Shown here piece after piece: positions 60,301 to 61,132 of a stretch of 64,000 nt of DNA. A program made the position numbers and the translations under genes. The DNA comes from Dendrophyllia cribrosa (taxonomy: Eukaryota > Cnidaria > Anthozoa > Scleractinia > Dendrophylliidae), in NCBI GenBank assembly GCA_024195265.1, contig JAJLRJ010000014.1, positions 22,941,009-23,005,008 on the forward strand. Direction: 5' to 3'. The first letter of the stretch is position 1. Every line of letters starts with the position of its first letter. The notes beneath the pieces are model-generated. The model was not told where the DNA came from, ran no database searches, and saw nothing but the letters and a program-made list of their open reading frames with translations.

Positions 60301-60636
60301 GTTATTACTACTGCCAGCGATATAACGTGAAAACGGGCATGGTGACCCCCTATTTTTATTACATTTTTTATGTAATAAATAACTGTGCAAAGTTTTAGAA
60401 AAATTTCATTAACAACTTCTTTTTCGATGGAATCACCTTAAGTTCTGTTTTTTCATCAGGGTTCACCAGAGAAAGCTGCTCAACTGTACAAACGAGCTAA
60501 TGACATCAGAGAACACGAGCCACACCATGGCCTGTCTCGCCGCTCATCCTTTAGTGTACTCAGCAATAGTAGCCTTAGAAGACAGTCTCCTGCTCCTCAG
60601 GCAAATGACAGCGTATCCAGGGTCTTATCAATATGA
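6246..60636 (+). CDS. NPHP3: nephrocystin-3 orthologue, 33 coding exons (gene span)
   Basis: The gene encodes a ciliary scaffold. In vertebrates nephrocystin-3 acts with inversin, NEK8 and ANKS6 in the inversin compartment, and its myristoylated N-terminus is carried to cilia by UNC119B and released by ARL3 (family knowledge). Seen here: MGSASS start (Gly2 myristoylation signal); coiled coil about 88-200; conserved RGPEFFHS at 241-248; NTPase with Walker A GDAGFGKS at 571-578 and Walker B-like VTLVIDSAD at 659-667; TPRs from about 974 to 1335. Exons: 6246-6732, 22600-22896, 24331-24467, 25826-25921, 28092-28177, 29371-29460, 29973-30051, 30515-30589, 31526-31825, 32785-32888, 33116-33230, 35166-35407, 36376-36478, 37599-37681, 38442-38496, 43128-43211, 43462-43623, 44094-44194, 44453-44575, 49320-49420, 50062-50141, 50691-50812, 51625-51703, 51915-51955, 53224-53287, 54665-54792, 54948-55067, 55244-55295, 55606-55674, 57769-57800, 58606-58699, 59466-59591, 60460-60636. 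The total is 1367 codons with consistent phases and no internal stop. Individual splice ends are inferred. Confidence 0.96.
7200..7577. mobile_element. long foldback (palindromic) MITE
   Basis: A near-perfect inverted repeat with arms of about 180 bp: AATAGACCCTTCCACGG at the left end, its complement at the right, and CTGGGGGGCA / TGCCCCCCAG next to the centre. It lies in intron 1. Confidence 0.9.
7841..8115. mobile_element. second foldback MITE of the same family
   Basis: Ends ATAGGCCTTATCACGGTTTT and complement, with arms of about 75 bp. The interior (GATACGAACGTCTGTGAAAT) is recognisably related to the 7200 element but more diverged. Confidence 0.85.
8116..10080. other. intron 1 sequence, no feature seen
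   Basis: Mostly unique-looking AT-rich sequence. Frames are short and unlike any family I recognise. Confidence 0.5.
10096..10176. mobile_element. short relative of the 1933-2079 element
   Basis: Inverted ends AGCAAGCTTTTAGCCAG and CTGGCTAAAAGCCT enclose a shortened interior that includes ATGCCCACTTTTCAATTTC, shared with the 1933 element. Confidence 0.6.
10203..11250 (-). pseudogene. decayed Ty3/gypsy-type pol fragment
   Basis: On the minus strand, a reverse transcriptase piece (about 11250 to 10907) carries an FGI..PEHF-type block and [10 protein letters not shown], corresponding to the usual YxDD-proximal CxMDDxLV region. A second piece (10433 to 10203) reads [27 protein letters not shown], an RNase H start. 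The order is correct for pol. Stops and frame changes show it is dead. No LTRs were found. Confidence 0.75.
10478..10903. repeat. direct repeat pair inside the gypsy remnant
   Basis: GAACAGCTCAACTCAAAATC with flanking sequence (about 55 bp) occurs at 10478-10535 and 10850-10903, bracketing about 315 bases. This suggests an insertion with flanking duplication or an internal duplication. Confidence 0.6.
11251..12440. other. intron 1 sequence, no feature seen
   Basis: AT-rich, with a short CA-rich run at about 11680-11700 and A-rich runs at 11850-11885. No gene is recognised. Confidence 0.45.
12799..13941. mobile_element. nested hAT-like element, CAGGGCTGC ends
   Basis: Inverted ends CAGGGCTGCAAATAACGGCC and CAGGGCTGCAAATAATGGCC (complement of the right end), with GGCCGGTC-type subterminal sequence. 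It is flanked by the 5-bp duplication TAGTG. The related element at 33892-35078 has the site once (GTAGCGTGTG), which confirms the insertion. Confidence 0.88.
13210..13700. mobile_element. innermost inverted-repeat element
   Basis: About 50-bp inverted ends (TAGGCCCCGTCCACACGTAT / ATACGTGTGGAGGGGGCC) with repeated GTTTACG/CGTAAAC motifs and tandem TTTCGAAAATATCC inside. It is inserted in the 12799-13941 element. Confidence 0.85.
14190..14239. repeat. (ATA)n microsatellite
   Basis: About 16 repeats of ATA; in one frame it reads as a run of Asn. Confidence 0.95.
14491..15348. other. intron 1 sequence, no feature seen
   Basis: AT-rich with a short direct repeat of CTAGAGTAGCAGT at about 14990 and 15022. 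No gene is recognised. Confidence 0.45.
15349..16480. mobile_element. hAT-like element, CAGGGGCG ends, interrupted
   Basis: Left end CAGGGGCGTACCTAGAC and right end GGCAGATACGCCCCTG, with imperfect 5-bp flanks CTAAT/CTTAT. A separate TA-flanked element is nested inside at 15595-16187. Confidence 0.75.
15595..16187. mobile_element. nested TA-flanked element, CAGTTGAATC ends
   Basis: Inverted ends CAGTTGAATCCTGATAACTC / GAGTTATCAGGCCTGATTCA (the latter read on the plus strand, then ACTG), flanked by TA on both sides. The termini are followed by repeats of TCGAGTTA / TTGAGTTAGC. The TA target suggests a Tc1/mariner-type origin (inference). Confidence 0.8.
16486..17248. other. intron 1 sequence, no feature seen
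   Basis: No family is recognised. The 97-codon frame at 16712-17005 has no supporting features. Confidence 0.4.
17249..17459 (+). mobile_element. TTAA MITE, family A, copy 1
   Basis: Starts TTAACCTTTAACTCTC and ends GGGAGTGAGGGTTAA. The core contains TTTGAATGGTCACACCATAG and GACTCAAAAGTTAGAAC. The TTAA flanks fit piggyBac-like or related TTAA-specific transposition. Confidence 0.85.
17460..19254. other. intron 1 sequence, no feature seen
   Basis: AT-rich. A small hairpin GGACCCCACATAAGTGGGTCC lies at 18347-18367. No gene or mobile element is recognised. Confidence 0.45.
19255..19560 (+). repeat. 106-bp satellite, second array
   Basis: About three units with GCATAATAAACAGCACCACA and TTTGAATGGTCACACTTTAG, the same satellite as at 970-2110. 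Confidence 0.88.
19561..20324. other. intron 1 sequence, no feature seen
   Basis: AT-rich non-coding sequence without recognised elements. Confidence 0.4.
20325..20544 (-). mobile_element. TTAA MITE, family A, copy 2
   Basis: Inverted orientation: begins TTAACCCTTTTGCTCCCAGA and ends CTCTTGGGAGTTAAAGGGTT, with the core on the minus strand. Confidence 0.85.
20857..21294. mobile_element. TTAA MITE, family B
   Basis: TTAAAGTGCCCATAACC and GGTTATGGGCACTTTAA ends, with about 80-bp inverted arms that include CACGTCATGTAATGAACATC and complement. TTAA at both borders. Confidence 0.88.
21429..21534. repeat. short palindrome
   Basis: Arms GGGGTCAATTCAATAAAACT and complement, then TTTACAAGTGTAG / CTACACTTGTAAA; about 106 bp in total. 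Confidence 0.85.
21883..21989. repeat. near-perfect palindrome, about 52-bp arms
   Basis: GAATTTAGTTTTATCGACTG through AAAAAGA, then its inverted complement, with almost no loop. Contains GACTGAGTC within each arm. Confidence 0.92.
22091..22552. mobile_element. TTAA MITE, family C, copy 1
   Basis: Ends TTAAGTAACAATGCGTGTAA and, inverted, TTAAGTAATGGTCCTAGTAA, both followed by GAACTAGGCA. An inverted full-length copy is at 35734-36196. The element ends 47 bases before exon 2. Confidence 0.9.
22600..22896 (+). CDS. NPHP3: NPHP3 exon 2 (codons 163-261)
   Basis: Acceptor ATTTTTTAG. Starts [17 protein letters not shown], nearly matching vertebrate nephrocystin-3, and continues the coiled coil to about 200. 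It contains the conserved RGPEFFHS and EGPFTNISR block. The donor GTATAA is formed at the very edge of a TTAA MITE that starts 1-2 bases into the intron. Confidence 0.95.
22898..23422 (+). mobile_element. TTAA MITE, family A, copy 3, interrupted
   Basis: Begins at the exon 2 donor (TATAACCCTTTAACTCAC) and carries the family core to about 23067. It resumes at about 23380 with ATGTCTCCATAATTGAATCT and GGGAGTGAATGGGATAA. The intervening 310 bases hold a large palindrome. Confidence 0.82.
23079..23259. repeat. palindrome with about 68-bp arms
   Basis: AACTGAATGCAAGGCTGGCT to GGCTAACAAA, a loop of about 45 bases, then the inverted complement. It is inserted in a family A MITE. Confidence 0.92.
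23503..23750 (-). mobile_element. CCAAT-rich MITE, diverged copy
   Basis: Inverted, diverged relative of 52917-53206. It shares TTAGCCAATCACAAAGCATAGC and GTCGTAAAACCAAAAC (here on the plus strand) and several CCAAT boxes. Confidence 0.7.
24331..24467 (+). CDS. NPHP3: NPHP3 exon 3 (codons 262-307)
   Basis: Acceptor TTCTAATTAG. Opens with the conserved DDW. The donor is taken as CAG/GTGAAC at 24468 because it ends in phase 0 and the next exon continues as [15 protein letters not shown]; a second GT (GTAATA) shortly after would break the frame. Confidence 0.9.
24590..24618. repeat. poly-C tract
   Basis: About 29 C residues following GGGGGCATG. The adjacent CCAGAGGCGATCCC suggests the end of a decayed CAGGGGCG-type element. 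Confidence 0.9.
24815..24985. repeat. about 41-bp tandem repeat, 4 units
   Basis: Units with CAGACAAAATGGTGCCGTCT followed by an ATTTATGAAAAA tail, starting near 24822, 24862, 24905 and 24946. Confidence 0.8.
24986..25825. other. intron 3 sequence, no feature seen
   Basis: No gene or element recognised. The overlapping frames at 25481-25784 on both strands have no recognisable homology. Confidence 0.4.
25826..25921 (+). CDS. NPHP3: NPHP3 exon 4 (codons 308-339)
   Basis: Acceptor TTTTGCAG, donor GTATTT, 32 codons in phase 0. Reads [15 protein letters not shown] then a hydrophobic strand FLVVVHLED, corresponding to the pre-NTPase region of nephrocystin-3. Confidence 0.9.
26663..26837. mobile_element. 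short hAT-like MITE with 5-bp duplication
   Basis: Ends CAGGGGCAGATTCAGG and CCATCGCCCCTG, flanked by exact ACAGT at 26658-26662 and 26838-26842. Confidence 0.85.
26855..27020. repeat. degenerate CTCTACT repeat
   Basis: Imperfect runs of TCTAC/CTCTAC. A second block of the same kind is at 27585-27695. Confidence 0.75.
27071..27205 (+). repeat. 135-bp direct repeat, copy 1
   Basis: Begins CTATTTCCTCCCAAAAATAC and ends CATTAAAGCCATGTTA. It is essentially identical to 28773-28907; I see one difference (AACAAGAT against AACGAGAT). Confidence 0.93.
27585..27695. repeat. degenerate CTCTACT repeat, second block
   Basis: Same imperfect TCTAC-type repeat as at 26855-27020. Confidence 0.7.
27811..28031. 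mobile_element. foldback MITE with CCAAT boxes in the arms
   Basis: Ends TTACAGTGCTGCTACTGTTA and complement. The arms continue through GTTAACCAATCACAAAG / CTTTGTGATTGGTTAAC. It ends 60 bases before exon 5. Confidence 0.88.
28092..28177 (+). CDS. NPHP3: NPHP3 exon 5 (codons 340-367)
   Basis: Acceptor TTTGTAG, phase 0 in and phase 2 out. Contains [17 protein letters not shown], a beta-strand-rich segment. The donor GTTGGA is weak but is the only one that joins exon 6 in frame. Confidence 0.85.
28545..28571. repeat. poly-G tract
   Basis: GGGGGGGTGGGG followed by a long G run. Confidence 0.9.
28773..28907 (+). repeat. 135-bp direct repeat, copy 2
   Basis: Near-identical partner of 27071-27205, on the other side of exon 5. 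Confidence 0.93.
29371..29460 (+). CDS. NPHP3: NPHP3 exon 6 (codons 368-397)
   Basis: Acceptor TAATTGTCAG, donor GTACGT. Reads [19 protein letters not shown] then [11 protein letters not shown] later GTAAAC donor is excluded because it would put a stop in exon 7. Confidence 0.87.
29973..30051 (+). CDS. NPHP3: NPHP3 exon 7 (codons 398-424)
   Basis: Acceptor TTTGTTTCAG, donor GTCAGT. Reads [16 protein letters not shown] then [10 protein letters not shown]; helical and charged. Phase 2 in, phase 0 out. Confidence 0.87.
30515..30589 (+). CDS. NPHP3: NPHP3 exon 8 (codons 425-449)
   Basis: Acceptor TTGTTGTAG, donor GTCAGA, 25 codons in phase 0. Reads [20 protein letters not shown] then KFIIK. Confidence 0.87.
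30733..30916 (-). mobile_element. MITE copy, TCGCGTTCGAAG family (inverted)
   Basis: ACTAGCAGTAATCACAGATC at the left and TTCTTCGAACGCGA at the right; minus-strand copy of the family at 751 and 52587. Confidence 0.88.
31084..31390 (+). repeat. dispersed GGTATAGGG-type repeat
   Basis: A G-rich start followed by degenerate CTGGTATAGGGTAAGTGTGG motifs. An inverted relative lies at about 36720-36860. Confidence 0.55.
31526..31825 (+). CDS. NPHP3: NPHP3 exon 9 (codons 450-549)
   Basis: Linker before the NTPase, with the conserved [17 protein letters not shown]. Two AG acceptors lie 8 bases apart (31517 and 31525); only the second keeps the frame. The donor is a perfect AAA/GTAAGT, and the sequence around it is repeated downstream in the intron. 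Confidence 0.88.
31861..32186 (+). repeat. 34-bp minisatellite copying the exon 9 splice donor
   Basis: CTCAGCAAAGTAARTTCACTG recurs with GT at 31954, 31988, 32022, 32056 and 32090, exactly 34 bases apart. It duplicates the true exon 9 end (GT at 31826). The array is bracketed by two copies of CCAAACTGTTTTCACATTGG (31869, 32142). Confidence 0.92.
32230..32500 (-). mobile_element. tRNA-derived SINE
   Basis: Minus-strand pol III-like promoter: box A region ATGGTGCATTGGTTAGCATG (near 32498-32470) and box B GGTTCGAGGCCT (32442-32431), followed by a body with GTGGAGCAAAG on the plus strand. Confidence 0.7.
32565..32645 (+). mobile_element. LINE/SINE-type 3' tail
   Basis: GCTAATTGCGGGCACAAGCT and AAATAAAACTTGTTGTTGTTG. 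A similar tail with GCTAACTGCGGGT lies at 27377-27475. Confidence 0.5.
32785..32888 (+). CDS. NPHP3: NPHP3 exon 10, Walker A (codons 550-583)
   Basis: Acceptor TTTATCAG. Encodes [20 protein letters not shown], a complete P-loop (GxxGxGKS at 571-578) in the position of the vertebrate SGGPGSGKS motif. The donor is GTTGGT, with phase 2 out. Confidence 0.94.
33116..33230 (+). CDS. NPHP3: NPHP3 exon 11 (codons 584-622)
   Basis: Acceptor TTTCAG, donor GTATCA. Contains [20 protein letters not shown], matching the LSHFVGRPMSTSSESS block of vertebrate nephrocystin-3, then MLRRFTIQ. Confidence 0.93.
33475..33687 (+). mobile_element. TTAA MITE, family A, copy 4
   Basis: TTAACCCTGAACTCCCAAGA to CTCTGGGAGTGAAAGGGTTAA with the standard family core; single 88-bp unit. 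Confidence 0.88.
33700..33790 (-). mobile_element. tRNA-derived SINE fragment
   Basis: The minus strand reads TGTAACTCAGTGGTTCGAGC (box A-like) and TAGGTTTGATTCCCACC (box B-like). Confidence 0.6.
33892..35078. mobile_element. outer inverted-repeat transposon, copy 2 (uninterrupted)
   Basis: Ends GAAGCGTCCGGAGCATTACC and, inverted, GAAGACGTCGGAGCATGTCC, continuing AACCTATGTCGAATTT. The interior matches both flanks of the nested insertions in 12441-14490 (for example GAGTTCTGGCCCTC, CAGTGCCAACAACCTG, AGGCCCGTCCGGTGAT). No transposase is recognised. Confidence 0.87.
35166..35407 (+). CDS. NPHP3: NPHP3 exon 12, Walker B (codons 623-702)
   Basis: Acceptor TTGATAG, donor GTAAAA. Strongly conserved: [33 protein letters not shown] (Walker B-like, Asp664), [20 protein letters not shown] and TCPYAWR. 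Confidence 0.95.
35734..36196. mobile_element. TTAA MITE, family C, copy 2 (inverted)
   Basis: Full-length inverted relative of 22091-22552, from TTAAGTAATGGTCCTAGTAA to ACCCATTGTTACTTAA. Confidence 0.9.
36376..36478 (+). CDS. NPHP3: NPHP3 exon 13 (codons 703-737)
   Basis: Acceptor TTGACAG, donor GTGTGT. Reads [20 protein letters not shown], the sensor or winged region after the NTPase core. Phase 2 in, phase 0 out. Confidence 0.9.
36720..36860 (-). repeat. dispersed GGTATAGGG-type repeat (inverted)
   Basis: TACCCTGTACCAGACCATGC and CAACCCTATACTAGAC mirror the motifs at 31084-31390. Confidence 0.5.
36985..37202 (+). mobile_element. TTAA MITE, family A, copy 5
   Basis: TATAACCCTTTAACTCCCAA to CTCTGGGAGTGAAAGGGATA with the core unit. 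Confidence 0.86.
37599..37681 (+). CDS. NPHP3: NPHP3 exon 14 (codons 738-764)
   Basis: Acceptor TTTTCAG, donor GTAAGT. Reads [20 protein letters not shown] then LLAAELA, aligned to the vertebrate segment CRSATTCNALYVTLFG. Confidence 0.9.
38442..38496 (+). CDS. NPHP3: NPHP3 exon 15 (codons 765-783)
   Basis: Short exon with acceptor TTTTGTCAG and donor GTAATA. Reads [18 protein letters not shown]. The following intron carries the LINE insertion. Confidence 0.85.
38678..38692 (+). repeat. target-site duplication of the LINE, left
   Basis: ATATGAGGTTGGGGT, repeated exactly at 42248-42262 immediately after the poly(A) tail. Confidence 0.93.
38680..41691 (+). CDS. LINE ORF2 remainder: reverse transcriptase and zinc knuckle
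   Basis: A 1003-codon uninterrupted frame. Its apparent ATG at 38680 lies in the host target duplication, so the element-coded part begins near 38693. Seen: RT motifs [13 protein letters not shown] (from about 348, catalytic Asp350), [11 protein letters not shown] (405) and QYADD (YADD 450-453), plus [15 protein letters not shown] typical of the L1/Tx1 group. A C-terminal CX2C-X8-HX4C knuckle (Cys884, Cys887, His896, Cys901) follows. The endonuclease domain expected before the RT is absent. The intact frame suggests a recent insertion; it is probably unable to move itself. Confidence 0.95.
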   Translation: MRLGFLISLLKSKSTIEETQEEYQEDETVNPTLLWDMIKLKVREKSLKYSADKKRKTNNRETSLEKKIFILEKELENPILEEIQKKDIIENLEFSKRELEEIVRVRTKGAILRSKTKWYNEGEKNTSYFLNLEKRHFKLNTITQLKTSDDTFITSDKDILITCETFYRDLYKTRKPINGECEFFENVNTKKLDPFEASFCEGLLSKQECFEALKDMEPEKSPGSNGLPADFYKMFWNGLASPLLKALNYAYEAGNLSITQKRGIIKLIPKKDSDPHLIKNWRPLTLLNCDYKIATKAIANRLKKVIPKLINNDQTGFIKGRFIGENILLIDSVIKYAAEKNISGLLLFVDFEKAFDSLEWTFINRTLEYFRFGPSFTEWIKLFYRDIESCVLNNGWSTSFFKPQRGVRQGCPLSPYLFILSAEVLANAVRKSKIIKGIFVNNEEIKLSQYADDTTFILDGTKDSLSAAFNLLERFGSVSGLRLNYKKTEALWIGSNTGKKEKLFPEKDLKWPETKVKSLGVWLSTDPYITMKVNYREKLEKIRCVLNCWKYQRLTFVGKILVLKSLAASQLTYILAPLTTDDKTLKEINDLFYTFLWNNKGDKIKRNIMINDYGKGGLKMIDIFSYNKSLKTTWIKKYLDDENSGKWKLFLERELEKYDGKLIFSGNLNRKDTLETFHVTNRLFKELLCIWAEVNFNPQINSKQQFLEQPLWHNSLIRVDNKPIVFKQLISKGILKIKHLMKDQDKFFSFAEFRTTYNIQMQPLTFHGLISSIRSISISSKAVSNETDYEDFFSAFIKCIKANKLVYRKLVSLKSFNPEKSQTKWNANCEIDNCCKPDWIKAYTLAFSCTKSTKIINFHFRFLHRILPTNSFLSKIGIKDNPNCTFCGKGSEELTHLFWHCNKTASFWDDLLLWLKTKTLIPNDYQKNMAILLGLRPDNSRHYSVQLNLCFLLAKYFIWCCKIKETFLSIRGFLFVLSTQYKIELNATSNNNKKWAPLAQHLR
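38693..42247 (+). mobile_element. 5'-truncated L1/Tx1-type LINE
   Basis: A non-LTR retrotransposon of about 3.55 kb in sense orientation in intron 15. It has a 15-bp target duplication on both sides, an intact RT ORF, a 3' UTR with a (TA)n tract, an AATAAATTGTTGTTGTTGTT end and a terminal A-run (about 42220-42247). The 5' part (ORF1 and the apurinic-type endonuclease) is missing. Confidence 0.94.
41788..41836. repeat. (TA)n microsatellite
   Basis: About 24 TA units in the LINE 3' UTR. Confidence 0.95.
42248..42262 (+). repeat. target-site duplication of the LINE, right
   Basis: ATATGAGGTTGGGGT after the A-run; pairs with 38678-38692. Confidence 0.93.
42525..43035. mobile_element. inverted-repeat element with GTTAATTT/CGCG subterminal repeats
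   Basis: CCTTATTATAGGAAATTAAC and complement at the ends (TA follows the right end), with many GCGTTAATTT repeats in both flanks. The CCTTAT terminus and repeat style resemble the 5157-5738 element. It ends 92 bases before exon 16. Confidence 0.83.
43128..43211 (+). CDS. NPHP3: NPHP3 exon 16 (codons 784-811)
   Basis: Acceptor CTTAACAG, donor GTGAGT, 28 codons. Reads [19 protein letters not shown] then ILSEGMLKK, aligned to the LSLYRLVLHSIRES region. Confidence 0.9.
43258..43320 (-). repeat. single 106-bp satellite monomer fragment
   Basis: The minus strand reads CAATAAACAGTAC.. GAAGTACTGCTCAGTAGCTT, a diverged monomer close to exon 16. Confidence 0.7.
43462..43623 (+). CDS. NPHP3: NPHP3 exon 17 (codons 812-865)
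   Basis: Acceptor TTGTTTAG, donor GTTAGT. Reads [20 protein letters not shown], matching the vertebrate [20 protein letters not shown] helix-turn-helix block. A TTAA MITE begins about 16 bases past the exon end. Confidence 0.93.
43639..43948 (+). mobile_element. TTAA MITE, family A, copy 6 (two core units)
   Basis: TTAACCCTTCAACTCCCAAG to CCGGGAGTGAAAGGGTTAA. The 88-bp core starting ACCATGCAAAAGTACTGC is tandemly duplicated (43731, 43819). Confidence 0.9.
44094..44194 (+). CDS. NPHP3: NPHP3 exon 18 (codons 866-898)
   Basis: Acceptor TTTTACAG, donor GTAGAT. Reads [20 protein letters not shown] then [14 protein letters not shown]; helical. Confidence 0.88.
44453..44575 (+). CDS. NPHP3: NPHP3 exon 19 (codons 899-939)
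   Basis: Acceptor TTTGTTTTAG, donor [26 protein letters not shown] corresponds to [20 protein letters not shown] of vertebrate nephrocystin-3. Confidence 0.94.
44681..44711. repeat. poly-G tract
   Basis: G-rich run ending in more than 20 consecutive G, just before the 44726 element. Confidence 0.92.
44765..45946. mobile_element. nested hAT-like element, CAGGGATTCTGACAGGG ends
   Basis: Inverted ends CAGGGATTCTGACAGGGTGC and CACCCTGTCAGAATCCCTG, subterminal TTGTGCGGG repeats on both sides, and the exact flanking duplication CCTTTG (44759-44764, 45947-45952). A 63-codon frame (45585-45776, [20 protein letters not shown]) is not recognised. Confidence 0.88.
47414..47591 (+). repeat. 89-bp tandem duplication with YY1-like motif
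   Basis: ATGCTGGATACTATTGTGAC .. CAAGATGGCGCAGATTTGG occurs at 47414 and 47503. Each unit has TGACG and CAAGATGGCG motifs. Confidence 0.85.
48473..49319. other. intron 19 remainder, no feature seen
   Basis: AT-rich. GGGGGGCTTA motifs near 48730-48790 resemble the sequence left of the 44726 element. No gene is recognised. Confidence 0.4.
49320..49420 (+). CDS. NPHP3: NPHP3 exon 20 (codons 940-973)
   Basis: Acceptor TTTCATCAG, donor GTAACT, phase 2 in and phase 1 out. [15 protein letters not shown] matches the vertebrate GHFAELLSYWQFVG. Confidence 0.93.
50062..50141 (+). CDS. NPHP3: NPHP3 exon 21 (codons 974-1000)
   Basis: Acceptor TCTCATTAG, donor [25 protein letters not shown] matches the vertebrate ADLYETLGRFLKDLGLLSQ; first TPR helix. 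Confidence 0.94.
50691..50812 (+). CDS. NPHP3: NPHP3 exon 22 (codons 1001-1040)
   Basis: Acceptor TTGTCTCCAG, donor [26 protein letters not shown] then QSLHHLASL is a kinesin-light-chain-like TPR unit almost identical to the vertebrate one. Confidence 0.95.
51361..51418. repeat. (AAT)n microsatellite
   Basis: Interrupted AAT/ATA repeats. Confidence 0.85.
51625..51703 (+). CDS. NPHP3: NPHP3 exon 23 (codons 1041-1067)
   Basis: Acceptor TTGTCTGCAG, donor [26 protein letters not shown] then HPSLVK; TPR. Confidence 0.93.
51915..51955 (+). CDS. NPHP3: NPHP3 exon 24 (codons 1068-1080)
   Basis: A 41-base exon with acceptor TTTTTGCAG and donor [19 protein letters not shown] corresponds to LEALATLYQKQN; TPR. 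Confidence 0.9.
52205..52385 (-). mobile_element. tRNA-derived SINE-like repeat
   Basis: The minus strand begins AGCAGGGGTGGCGCAGTGGT (box A-like TGGCGCAGTGG) and GAGAGCACTCGCCTCCCACC. The plus-strand remainder includes GTACCCGGAGAAAAACCTCT. This looks like a common cnidarian short repeat (recalled, not searched). Confidence 0.7.
52587..52767 (+). mobile_element. MITE copy, TCGCGTTCGAAG family
   Basis: The best-preserved copy, from TCGCGTTCGAAGAACGCAAT to GATTACTGCTAGT. It closely matches the inverted copy at 30733-30916. Confidence 0.9.
52917..53206. mobile_element. CCAAT-rich MITE
   Basis: Ends TATAGAGCAGTTTTCAATTG and complement. The interior has at least four CCAAT/ATTGG boxes (for example TGATTGGCTAAA, GACCAATCAG, CTGATTGGTT, GTGATTGGTC). 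It ends 17 bases before exon 25. A diverged copy is at 23503-23750. Confidence 0.88.
53224..53287 (+). CDS. NPHP3: NPHP3 exon 25 (codons 1081-1102)
   Basis: Acceptor TTATACAG, donor [27 protein letters not shown] matches AEHFRKKSFKIHQKAIKKK. The intron that follows holds the 17-bp minisatellite. Confidence 0.9.
53324..54573. repeat. 17-bp minisatellite with 170-bp higher-order period
   Basis: About 70 copies of a 17-bp unit, ACACCTGTATAATACAG with an ATATGG variant in alternation. Marked variants (ACAGCTGTATGATACGG at 53471 and 53641; ACACCTGTAAAATACAG near 53523 and 53693) recur 170 bases apart, i.e. ten units. The minus strand has no stop in any frame, which explains the long repetitive ORFs. 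Confidence 0.95.
54575..54640 (-). mobile_element. TTAA MITE family A fragment
   Basis: ACATGTAGTGTAGTTCTAAC and CCTATGGTGTGACCATTCAA, an inverted end fragment abutting the minisatellite. Confidence 0.75.
54665..54792 (+). CDS. NPHP3: NPHP3 exon 26 (codons 1103-1144)
   Basis: Acceptor TTGTCTCCAG, donor [22 protein letters not shown] matches [19 protein letters not shown]. Confidence 0.95.
54948..55067 (+). CDS. NPHP3: NPHP3 exon 27 (codons 1145-1184)
   Basis: Acceptor CAAACAG, donor [26 protein letters not shown] then [18 protein letters not shown], strongly conserved. Confidence 0.95.
55244..55295 (+). CDS. NPHP3: NPHP3 exon 28 (codons 1185-1202)
   Basis: Acceptor TTTGTAG, donor [23 protein letters not shown] matches YDKAEELYERALDIRRR; TPR. 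Confidence 0.93.
55606..55674 (+). CDS. NPHP3: NPHP3 exon 29 (codons 1203-1225)
   Basis: Acceptor TTTTTGCAG, donor [25 protein letters not shown] matches HPSLAYTVKHLAILYKKM; TPR. A TTAA MITE starts 47 bases downstream. Confidence 0.93.
55722..55936 (-). mobile_element. TTAA MITE, family A, copy 7
   Basis: Inverted copy, TTAACCCTTTCACTCGGCCA to CTCTTGGGAATTAAAGAGTAA. Confidence 0.87.
56190..57235 (+). repeat. 106-bp satellite, third array (interrupted)
   Basis: Diverged monomers at about 56190-56325 and 56870-57235 (GTACCACAGGAAAATACTGC, TTTTATCCACAGACTCAAAA), separated by about 545 bases of other sequence. Confidence 0.82.
57480..57570. repeat. C-rich low-complexity run
   Basis: CCCCCTCCCCCC-type sequence including a run of more than 12 C. 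Confidence 0.85.
57769..57800 (+). CDS. NPHP3: NPHP3 exon 30 (codons 1226-1235)
   Basis: A 32-base microexon with acceptor TTGATAG and donor [16 protein letters not shown] matches GKLDKAVPLY; it is required to keep phase between exons 29 and 31. Confidence 0.9.
58106..58558. mobile_element. TTAA MITE, family D
   Basis: TTAAAGGGGCTATGTCGCGA and complement TGCGACATAGCCCCTTTAA, with TTAA at both borders. It ends 47 bases before exon 31. A similar terminus (AAAGGGCTATGTCGCGAG) occurs at about 46543. Confidence 0.88.
58606..58699 (+). CDS. NPHP3: NPHP3 exon 31 (codons 1236-1267)
   Basis: Acceptor TCCTGTAG, donor [26 protein letters not shown] then [11 protein letters not shown]. It is flanked by a TTAA MITE ending 47 bases upstream and another beginning 12 bases after the exon. 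Confidence 0.95.
58712..59101 (+). mobile_element. TTAA MITE, family A, copy 8 (three core units)
   Basis: TTAACCCTTAAACTTCCAAG to CTCTGGGAGTGAAAGGGTTAA with three tandem 88-bp cores (58800, 58888, 58976). It starts 12 bases after exon 31. Confidence 0.92.
59466..59591 (+). CDS. NPHP3: NPHP3 exon 32 (codons 1268-1309)
   Basis: Acceptor ATTGACAG, donor GTAAAT, 42 codons. [20 protein letters not shown] then [21 protein letters not shown]. Confidence 0.95.
59929..60102. repeat. about 20-bp minisatellite
   Basis: Repeats of GGATAGGCTGCGTTTTTGGG with variants (AAAAGGCTGCATTTT). Minus-strand frames through it (59795-60094) are artefacts. Confidence 0.92.
60460..60636 (+). CDS. NPHP3: NPHP3 exon 33 with stop (codons 1310-1367)
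   Basis: Acceptor [26 protein letters not shown] closes the TPR array, followed by a serine/arginine-rich tail ([20 protein letters not shown]) and TGA at 60634-60636. A foldback repeat begins only about 14 bases after the stop. Confidence 0.95.
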   Translation, partial: GSPEKAAQLYKRANDIREHEPHHGLSRRSSFSVLSNSSLRRQSPAPQANDSVSRVLSI

Positions 60637-60649
60637 AATAACTTATGAT

Positions 60650-60758
60650 ATAAATCACTTAATGACTGGTCCCGTGGGAAACAGTAAATTTTGTTTCCTG
60701 AGGTTTGAAGGAAACAAAATTCACTGTTTCCCTCGGAACCAGTCATTAAGTGATTTGT
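60650..60758. repeat. foldback in the NPHP3 3' flank
   Basis: AAATCACTTAATGACTGGTC .. GTTTCCT and complement, arms of about 50 bp, starting about 14 bases after the stop codon and probably within the 3' UTR. Confidence 0.9.
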
Positions 60759-61132
60759 TATATAGCAACTCAAAAAAATCACAACACAGTTTGAAAAATG
60801 TGCAGAGCTCTCGAGGTAAACATCAATCGCATCATAATCATGCCACCTTTTGTCACGGTCTGATCACGTGCGCTAGCGGGCAACAGTGCACTGTTACCCT
60901 CTGACGTCAAAAATGTTGCCCGCTCGTGGACGTTTTGGCGGGAAACAGTTTGTTTGTTGGAAGTCATGTGATACTGAAGCAACCAGGGCCATCTCCGCTT
61001 TCAAAATGGCGGGTCCAACACCACCTCGGACGCCTTATTGAGACTTACATAATGGAGTAACTGGTTAGCTTTCAGTTGAGGTTAGGTTTAGCAGTTTATA
61101 TATAGTTAAATTTAGGCCTAAACAACCCGAGA

